This document shows positions 1-4,565 of a stretch of DNA of 5,797 nucleotides, piece by piece. Positions within the stretch are counted from its first letter, which is position 1. Each line of letters opens with the position of its first letter. Source of the DNA: Betaproteobacteria bacterium (lineage in GTDB: Bacteria > Pseudomonadota > Gammaproteobacteria > Burkholderiales > Rhodocyclaceae); assembly GCA_028868235.1 (NCBI GenBank), contig JAGWUW010000185.1:1-5797 (forward strand). Reading direction: 5' to 3'. The notes beneath the pieces were generated by a model. The model was not told the DNA's origin and ran no database searches. It worked only from the letters and a program-made list of their open reading frames with translations. Made by a program: the position numbers and the translations under genes.

Positions 1-209
1 AGGGCTTCCGGTGCGAGGTCGGTGGCCAATTCGGCCACGGCATTGACGAATTCCGGCTGCTCGGTGATGCCGACAGGAGCCGTACGATAAAGCGATGAGC
101 AGTGGACAATGCGGCTTTCCGGCAGGTTGGCCAGCGCAGCAAAGGCTGCACGCACGGTGGTCACCGGATCGCCTAGGTTGGCCCCGAGCGCGACGTAAGC
201 AGTGTTCAT
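1..209 (-). CDS. folK: 2-amino-4-hydroxy-6-hydroxymethyldihydropteridine diphosphokinase (HPPK), N-terminal 69 residues, cut by window edge
   Basis: HPPK transfers pyrophosphate from ATP to 6-hydroxymethyl-7,8-dihydropterin in cytosolic folate synthesis, making the substrate for dihydropteroate synthase. Reading down from the ATG at 209-207 gives an open frame to the edge that begins MNTAYVALGANLGDP. The ALGANLGD stretch (about residues 7-14) and the SSLYRTAPVG...EQPEFVNAV stretch (about residues 39-60) are the two hallmark N-terminal HPPK segments. HPPK proteins are usually about 160 residues, so more than half lies outside the window. The ATG overlaps the pcnB stop as ATGA (209-206), and no clear Shine-Dalgarno sequence precedes it, so translation probably depends on ribosomes finishing pcnB. 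The pcnB-folK pairing is well known in beta- and gammaproteobacteria, which supports the call. The frame is intact over the visible part. Confidence 0.93.
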   Translation of the reverse strand, partial: MNTAYVALGANLGDPVTTVRAAFAALANLPESRIVHCSSLYRTAPVGITEQPEFVNAVAELATDLAPEA

Positions 210-1552
210 TCGCTGGCTGCGTGACTGGGGCCACCGGCTCTGACCGGTTTCTTGCGGCGCCGACGTTTTTTCTTGTCTCCGGCTTGTTCCGGCAGCAGCA
301 TTTCGGCACGCTCGTCACCCTCGACATTCTGGAAGCGCGTCCACCACTCGGCTATTTCCATGTCGAGCTCGCCGGCCTGGCAGCGCAGGACCAGGAAGTC
401 GTAACCGGCACGGAAACGCGGCTGTTCGAGCAGGGCATAAGGACGCTTTCCGGCCCGTTGTTCGAAACGCGGCTGCAGGGCCCAGATATCCTTGATGTCG
501 CCGGCGATGCGGCGGGTAATGGCTAGCTTTTCGCCCTGCACGTCGAGGACGGTATCCATCGCTGTGTACAGCGCCGGGATTTTCGGCTCGCCCTTGGCCT
601 TGAGCTTTTCCCAATGGGCCAGGACTTCGTGCCAGAGCAGGGTGGCGAACAGGAAGCCGGGGGAGGTGCCTTTACCGCGGCGTACCCGCTCGTCGGTATT
701 GGCCAGCGACAGCATGACAAATTTTTCGCCCATCGGCTGTTCGAGGATGACGTCGAGCAGCGGCAGCAGGCCATGGTGCAGGCCCTCGTCGCGCAGCTGG
801 GTCAGGCATTTGACCGAGTGGCCAGAAGTCAGCAGCTTGAGCATTTCGTCGAACAGGCGGGCCGGCGGGACGTTTTCGAGCAGTTCGGCCATTTCGCGGA
901 TCGGCTTGCGCGCTTCCGGATCGATGATCAGGCCTAGCTTTGCAGCCAGGCGAACGGCACGCAGCATACGCACCGGGTCTTCGCGGTAACGAGCACGCGG
1001 CTCGCCGATCATGCGCAATGTCTTCTGCTTCAGGTCGCCGACACCATGGTGGTAGTCGAGTACAGCTTCGGTGGCCGGGTCGTAGTACAACGCGTTGGCG
1101 GTGAAGTCGCGGCGGGCTGCATCTTCGGCTTGGCTGCCAAAAACATTGTCGTGCAACACGCGGCCGTGTTCATCCTTCTTCACGTCATCGCCCAGGGCGC
1201 CGCGGAAGGTAGTCACTTCCAGCGTTTCCTGGCCCATCATGACGTGCACGATTTGGAAGCGGCGGCCGATGATGCGCGAACGGCGGAAGTAGCGGCGCAC
1301 TTCTTCCGGCGTGGCGTCGGTGGCGACGTCGAAATCCTTGGGCTCGGCGCCGATTAGCAGATCGCGTACTGCGCCGCCAACGACATAGGCCTTGTGGCCG
1401 TGGCTCTGCAGCGTTTCGCAGACGCGGCGGCTGCCGCTGCTGATGCGGTCACGGGTGATGCCGTGGCTGGATACGGGGATGACGGCCGGTTCGTGGCGGT
1501 TGGCTGTCGGTTTCTTGCCGCTGAAAACGCGGGAGATGAGTTTTCGGATCAC
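206..1552 (-). CDS. pcnB: Polynucleotide adenylyltransferase (poly(A) polymerase I)
   Basis: This enzyme adds 3' poly(A) tails to RNAs, marking them for exonucleolytic decay. The 448-residue protein has the class II nucleotidyltransferase core: the GGAVRDLLIG loop (59-68), the DFD metal-binding aspartates (D73, D75) and a probable third carboxylate in LEVTTFRG (E112). RRDFTANAL (147-155) and EDPVRMLRAVRLAAKLG (191-207) follow, as in the nucleotide and RNA-binding neck of the family. The segment RRSRIIGRRFQIVHV (about 90-104) resembles PcnB rather than CCA-adding enzymes. The tail is strongly basic (KKKRRRRKK, 427-435), typical of PcnB and probably RNA-binding. The start is GTG (1552-1550), chosen because MIRKLISRVF looks like betaproteobacterial PcnB N-termini; only a poor Shine-Dalgarno match precedes it. 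Its stop overlaps the folK ATG, and the gap upstream contains a possible promoter. Confidence 0.95.
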   Translation of the reverse strand: MIRKLISRVFSGKKPTANRHEPAVIPVSSHGITRDRISSGSRRVCETLQSHGHKAYVVGGAVRDLLIGAEPKDFDVATDATPEEVRRYFRRSRIIGRRFQIVHVMMGQETLEVTTFRGALGDDVKKDEHGRVLHDNVFGSQAEDAARRDFTANALYYDPATEAVLDYHHGVGDLKQKTLRMIGEPRARYREDPVRMLRAVRLAAKLGLIIDPEARKPIREMAELLENVPPARLFDEMLKLLTSGHSVKCLTQLRDEGLHHGLLPLLDVILEQPMGEKFVMLSLANTDERVRRGKGTSPGFLFATLLWHEVLAHWEKLKAKGEPKIPALYTAMDTVLDVQGEKLAITRRIAGDIKDIWALQPRFEQRAGKRPYALLEQPRFRAGYDFLVLRCQAGELDMEIAEWWTRFQNVEGDERAEMLLPEQAGDKKKRRRRKKPVRAGGPSHAASE

Positions 1553-1644
1553 GTATTACCGTTCGGTTGGTGCCGGCTTGGCTGCGGAAAGTGCGAATTT
1601 TACCGGAACGCGGTGATTATTCACGGATTCTGGCGGATTCCGCA
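1553..1644 (-). other. Intergenic gap between the channel gene and pcnB
   Basis: This 92-base gap is the longest non-coding stretch in the window. On the minus strand it contains a short palindrome, GCGGA-x-TCCGC (1643-1633), right after the channel stop codon, and a widely spaced 7-base inverted repeat, TGCGGAA (1644-1638) with TTCCGCA (1589-1583). Neither is followed by a run of T, so I do not call a terminator. The TAAAAT element described separately sits between the two arms. The gap separates the upstream hda-phosphatase-channel unit from pcnB-folK, but read-through is possible. Confidence 0.5.
1597..1624 (-). promoter_or_regulatory. Possible sigma-70-type promoter upstream of pcnB
   Basis: The minus strand carries TAAAAT at 1602-1597, five of six matches to the -10 consensus. 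A weak -35 candidate, GTGAAT (three of six), lies 16 bases upstream at 1624-1619. A transcript starting near 1590 would have a leader of about 38 nt before the pcnB GTG. A near-identical context, G-x-TAAAAT-pyrimidine-CGC, occurs before hda, which makes chance a little less likely. The -35 is poor and AT-rich hexamers also arise by chance, so this is a candidate only. Confidence 0.35.
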
Positions 1645-3165
1645 TCAATCCAATCCAAAGAATTCACGAATCTTGCGGCCAATGTCAGCGCTACCCGGCG
1701 TGCGTTGTGCCAGTTCGTGCTGGCCCTGCGTGTAACCTTGTTCCAGTTCGGCGAAGCGCTGCAAGCGGCGTTCGAGCATGACGGAGAGCGTGTCCGCCAG
1801 TTCCGGGCGCTGTTCGATAATGAACTGAAAGCCGGCCTTGTCCAGGCGATAGGCCTCGACATCCGTATTGGCCAGGACGGTGGCTCGGCGCGGTGCGCCA
1901 GTCATCAGACCGATTTCGCCAAAGACGCTGCCCGGACCCCGCTTTTCCAGCAGCCGACGGGTCCCTTCTGGCGGTTGCCACCAGGCTTCGGCTTCGCCGC
2001 TGACAATGATGTATAGCCAGTGGGCGATGGCCCCCTGCCGGGTGATGACGTCGCCACGGGCAAAGGGGGCCTTGATCAGTTGCTTGGCGAGGTGCTGCTT
2101 CTCGCTGTCTGACAGGCGGGCGAACAGTTCGATGGAATTGATCGCCTGCAGGCGGCGTTGCATTTCACGGCTTTCCACCTCCTCGCGGTGGGCGGCGCCT
2201 TCTTCGACCAGGTGGATCGTGTGGTCGTCGGTGGCCAGGCGGATGCTGTTGCGTTGCAGGGTGGCGAGAATATGGACGCGGACGTCGGAGTCGGTTGGGT
2301 CGTCGAGTTGCGGGTTGAGCAGCCAGTAGCGCAGGACATAGTGGGCGTAGCCAGGTCCAAAGTCCATCAGCACGCAACTTGGAGCCGGATGAACTGCGAC
2401 ATTCGGAATGCTGGCATCGGCGATGTCGCCCTGGACCAATTGAATCACCTTGCCCGGCGGTACGGCGAGATCGACATTGAAGCCGATGTTGCGCCGCCAG
2501 CCGGGTTGAATCTGGTGCTTGTCGCAGAGTACGTAGTAGCGTCCCTTCATCAGCTGGCTGTTGGGAACGATAACCTTCTCTCCGTTGCGAGTGAGTAGGG
2601 CGGTGAAACGCCATTGGATGTCGGTGACTTGCCCGGAGAGGTCATCGATCCGAATCCAGTCGCCGATTTCCAGCGAGCTGTCCATTTGCAGCGCCAGACC
2701 GCCGAGCAGGTTGCCCAGCGTGTCCTGCATCGAGATGGCAAGCACGGCCGTCAGGATGGCCGAGGTGGCGAACAGATGATTCAGCTCGACGCCGGCCAGA
2801 TTGAGGCGGAAAAAACCCCAGCCGATGTAGCCGATGATAATCAGGATATCGCCGAGGATGCCTGAAATCCGCAGCTTGAGTCGGGGTAGGGCGACATTGA
2901 AGAAGGCCAGGCCAAGAAAGCGGAGTACGGCCAAGCCTTCGCCGAAGACCGCGAGTTGCCGTAGCCAGCCGGCCGCCGCCTTGCTGGTTGTGCCGCCGGA
3001 GGGTAGGCTGGCCAGTACGTCGCCGATGATGCAGGCGAGGAAGAAAACGCTGGTGTTGATCAGCGACGGCCGCATGGCCTTGAGCGGACGCAGGATGACG
3101 ATGAGCAGCAGGACCATCGCGAGGATGGCGAACGGTGCCTCCGGACTCAGAAAGGACACGTGCAT
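1645..3165 (-). CDS. MscS-family channel with C-terminal cyclic-nucleotide-binding domain
   Basis: This is an inner-membrane protein of 506 residues, probably a cyclic-nucleotide-modulated member of the MscS superfamily (the bCNG type). Hydrophobic segments lie at about 11-27, 36-53, 70-93, 102-123 and 131-161; the last matches the MscS pore helix, with Q147, G151, N152 and G155 aligned to the Q-x-x-x-x-N-x-x-x-G pattern. The beta domain follows (GDWIRI at 168-173, KVIVPNSQL at 197-205), then the cytoplasmic alpha/beta domain to about 320 and a charged helical linker (about 321-342). A CRP-type domain fills about 345-460; its phosphate-binding cassette GEIGLMTGAPRRATV (416-430) keeps the key E417 and R426. 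No DNA-binding helix-turn-helix follows, so it is not a regulator. It starts 4 nt after the phosphatase stop, with no good ribosome-binding site, suggesting coupled translation. Ligand and gating are unknown from sequence. Confidence 0.9.
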   Translation of the reverse strand: MHVSFLSPEAPFAILAMVLLLIVILRPLKAMRPSLINTSVFFLACIIGDVLASLPSGGTTSKAAAGWLRQLAVFGEGLAVLRFLGLAFFNVALPRLKLRISGILGDILIIIGYIGWGFFRLNLAGVELNHLFATSAILTAVLAISMQDTLGNLLGGLALQMDSSLEIGDWIRIDDLSGQVTDIQWRFTALLTRNGEKVIVPNSQLMKGRYYVLCDKHQIQPGWRRNIGFNVDLAVPPGKVIQLVQGDIADASIPNVAVHPAPSCVLMDFGPGYAHYVLRYWLLNPQLDDPTDSDVRVHILATLQRNSIRLATDDHTIHLVEEGAAHREEVESREMQRRLQAINSIELFARLSDSEKQHLAKQLIKAPFARGDVITRQGAIAHWLYIIVSGEAEAWWQPPEGTRRLLEKRGPGSVFGEIGLMTGAPRRATVLANTDVEAYRLDKAGFQFIIEQRPELADTLSVMLERRLQRFAELEQGYTQGQHELAQRTPGSADIGRKIREFFGLD

Positions 3166-3169
3166 GGGG

Positions 3170-3838
3170 TCAGCGCAGGCTTATGACGGTCCAGTCCCGG
3201 GCAGTGGCGTGGGCACGCAGCTTATCGTCGGGATCCACGGCGATTGGCGTTCTAACCTTCTGCATTAAAGGCAAATCGTTGTGCGAATCGCTGTAGAAAT
3301 AGCTGTTGTCGAAGGCCCCCCACCACAAGCCCAAGGTTTCCAACCAGCTCTCGACGCGGGTGATCTTGCCGCTCTGGAAGGAGGGGGTGCCGATCGGCCG
3401 GCCGGTGAAGGCGCCGGTTTGCACATTGACTTCCGGGATGGTGCCGATGAGGTGCGGGATGCCGAATTCGCGGGCAATCGGCCCGGTGACGAAACTATTG
3501 GTGGCGGTGACGATGGCGCACAGGTCACCGGCAGCTAAGTGCTCAAGGACTAGGGTGCGTGACTTGACGGTCATGATCGGGCGGATGTGGTGTGCGATAT
3601 ATTCCTGGTGCCAGGCATCGAGTTCGGCGCGGCTGTGGCGGGCCAGCGGGGCGAGCTGGAAGGCGAGGAATTCGTAGATATCGAGCGTGCCGGCCTTGTA
3701 CTGCTCGTAGAACTGGATGTTCTTCGCTTCCTGCACTTCACGGTCGACCACGCCCTTCGAGATCAGGAATTGTGCCCACTCGAAGTCGGAATCGCCGGCG
3801 AGGAGCGTGTTATCAAGGTCGAAGAGGGCGAGATTCAT
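3170..3838 (-). CDS. HAD-superfamily subfamily IB (SerB-like) phosphatase, possible histidinol-phosphatase
   Basis: This soluble 222-residue protein is a haloacid-dehalogenase-type phosphomonoesterase. All four motifs are present: motif I DLDNT with nucleophile D7 and acid/base D9, motif II T111 in VTATN, motif III K158, and motif IV D184 and D188 in SDSHND. The helical stretch at about 15-90 between motifs I and II is the subfamily I cap. Length and motif spacing fit the HAD-IB hydrolases found beside hda and pcnB in betaproteobacteria. A Pseudomonas aeruginosa HAD-IB protein (PA0335) has been reported as histidinol-phosphate phosphatase, so that role is possible here, but the substrate cannot be read from the sequence and a phosphoserine-type or other substrate is not excluded. 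The ATG (3838-3836) overlaps the hda stop as ATGA; a weak GGAA lies 8 nt upstream. The channel gene follows after 4 nt. Confidence 0.9.
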   Translation of the reverse strand: MNLALFDLDNTLLAGDSDFEWAQFLISKGVVDREVQEAKNIQFYEQYKAGTLDIYEFLAFQLAPLARHSRAELDAWHQEYIAHHIRPIMTVKSRTLVLEHLAAGDLCAIVTATNSFVTGPIAREFGIPHLIGTIPEVNVQTGAFTGRPIGTPSFQSGKITRVESWLETLGLWWGAFDNSYFYSDSHNDLPLMQKVRTPIAVDPDDKLRAHATARDWTVISLR

Positions 3839-4488
3839 TCAGCGTGTTCCAGGGAGAGCAGTTCGCGCAGCAAGGGCAGCGTGACCGGGCGTTTTTGTTC
3901 GAGGGTGTATTCGTCGAGGGCAACGACGAGCGTGGAGAGCATGCGCATGTCGCGCGAGGCGTGGCGCAGCAGGTAGTTGATCATCTCCGGTGAAAGCTTG
4001 AGTGCGCGTTCTCGGGCTTGCGTGGCGATGGCGGCTGCCTTTTCCGCATCGGATAGCGGCAGCAGGCGGTAGATCAGGCCGGAACCGAGGCGGGTACGCA
4101 GATCTTCGCGCAACACCAAATGTGCAGGAGGTTGGGGGGCGGCCGTCAGCAACAGGCCACCGGCCGTTTTCAACTGGTTGAACAGCGCGAAAAGTGCTAC
4201 TTGGCCGTTGGCATCGAGTTGGTCGACGTTATCTACGGCGAGTGCCTCGCCGGCAATTACGCCCTTCATCGATGGGTTGAGCGCCGCGTCGGCGTAGGTA
4301 AAGCCGGTGGCCAGCAGCAGGTGGGAGCGCCCGCACCCTGACTCGCCGTAGAGGCAGAAAGAGGTGTCTTGGCGCGTGCCGGCAAGCCATTCGGTCAATG
4401 CTGCGAGCGTCTCGGCATTGGCGCCGGGGACGAAATTGTCCAGCGAGGGGGGACTTTCCGGCAGCAGGTCGAGGATGAGCTGACGCAT
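3835..4488 (-). CDS. hda: DnaA regulatory inactivator Hda
   Basis: Hda binds the DNA-loaded sliding clamp and stimulates ATP hydrolysis by DnaA, preventing re-initiation of replication. The 217-residue protein begins MRQLILDL, whose QLILDL matches the N-terminal clamp-binding motif (QLSLPL in E. coli). It then has a Walker A-like GESGCGRSH (48-56) with R in place of K, as in E. coli Hda; a Walker B-like ALAVDNVD (82-89); the arginine-finger region DLRTRL, where R133 aligns with E. coli R153; IYRLLPLSDAEK (139-150); and the sensor 2 region SRDMRML with R182. It is shorter than E. coli Hda (about 233), mainly between Walker A and B. I chose the ATG at 4488 because it places the clamp motif at the N-terminus; an in-frame ATG at 4533 would add 15 residues unlike the family. 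No clear Shine-Dalgarno precedes 4488. The stop overlaps the phosphatase ATG. Confidence 0.92.
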   Translation of the reverse strand: MRQLILDLLPESPPSLDNFVPGANAETLAALTEWLAGTRQDTSFCLYGESGCGRSHLLLATGFTYADAALNPSMKGVIAGEALAVDNVDQLDANGQVALFALFNQLKTAGGLLLTAAPQPPAHLVLREDLRTRLGSGLIYRLLPLSDAEKAAAIATQARERALKLSPEMINYLLRHASRDMRMLSTLVVALDEYTLEQKRPVTLPLLRELLSLEHAE

Positions 4489-4523
4489 CGGGGGAATTCG
4501 GATGGCAAGTGGGCAGGGGGCGG

Positions 4524-4529
4524 ATTTTA
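4524..4529 (-). promoter_or_regulatory. Possible -10 element upstream of hda
   Basis: TAAAAT on the minus strand (4529-4524) matches five of six -10 bases and has nearly the same flanks as the TAAAAT before pcnB. A start near 4517 would leave a leader of about 29 nt before the ATG at 4488, and would put the alternative ATG at 4533 upstream of the transcript. No convincing -35 hexamer lies 16 to 18 bases upstream, where the sequence is GC-rich. If it is not a promoter, hda is simply read through from ovoA. Confidence 0.3.
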
Positions 4530-4562
4530 GCATTGGCCGAGTATGCTCCCGCGCCGAATGCT
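4529..4562 (-). repeat. Inverted repeat (hairpin) between ovoA and hda
   Basis: On the plus strand AGCATTGGC (4529-4537) pairs with GCCGAATGCT (4553-4562), giving nine base pairs with one bulged base (4556) and a 15-base loop. It starts 3 bases after the ovoA stop codon. On the minus strand it is followed by AAAATCC rather than T residues, and on the plus strand by GGTTTAG, so it does not look like an intrinsic terminator in either direction. It could stabilise the ovoA 3' end or be an operator, or be chance. Confidence 0.45.
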
Positions 4563-4565
4563 GGT

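Noticed and set aside
206..1552. CCA-adding tRNA nucleotidyltransferase
   Set aside because: The shared catalytic core fits both, but the segment after the DxD motif, the basic C-terminal tail and the pairing with folK fit PcnB.
95..2016. Plus-strand open frames antisense to folK, pcnB and the channel gene (for example 95-526, 492-989, 1567-2016)
   Set aside because: They lie opposite well-supported genes, lack recognisable domains, have no good ribosome-binding sites, and are explained by codon bias on the minus strand.
1645..2130. CRP/FNR-type transcription factor encoded by the 3' part of the channel gene
   Set aside because: The frame is continuous with the channel domains, and the 46 residues after the nucleotide-binding domain form no helix-turn-helix.
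4531..4533. ATG at 4533 as the start of hda
   Set aside because: It would add 15 residues without family resemblance before MRQLILDL, and would lie upstream of the possible -10 element. It has a GGGAG 12 nt upstream, so it is not fully excluded.
4529..4562. Intrinsic terminator after ovoA
   Set aside because: The inverted repeat is real, but on the minus strand it is followed by A residues, not T, and the stem is AT-rich at its base.
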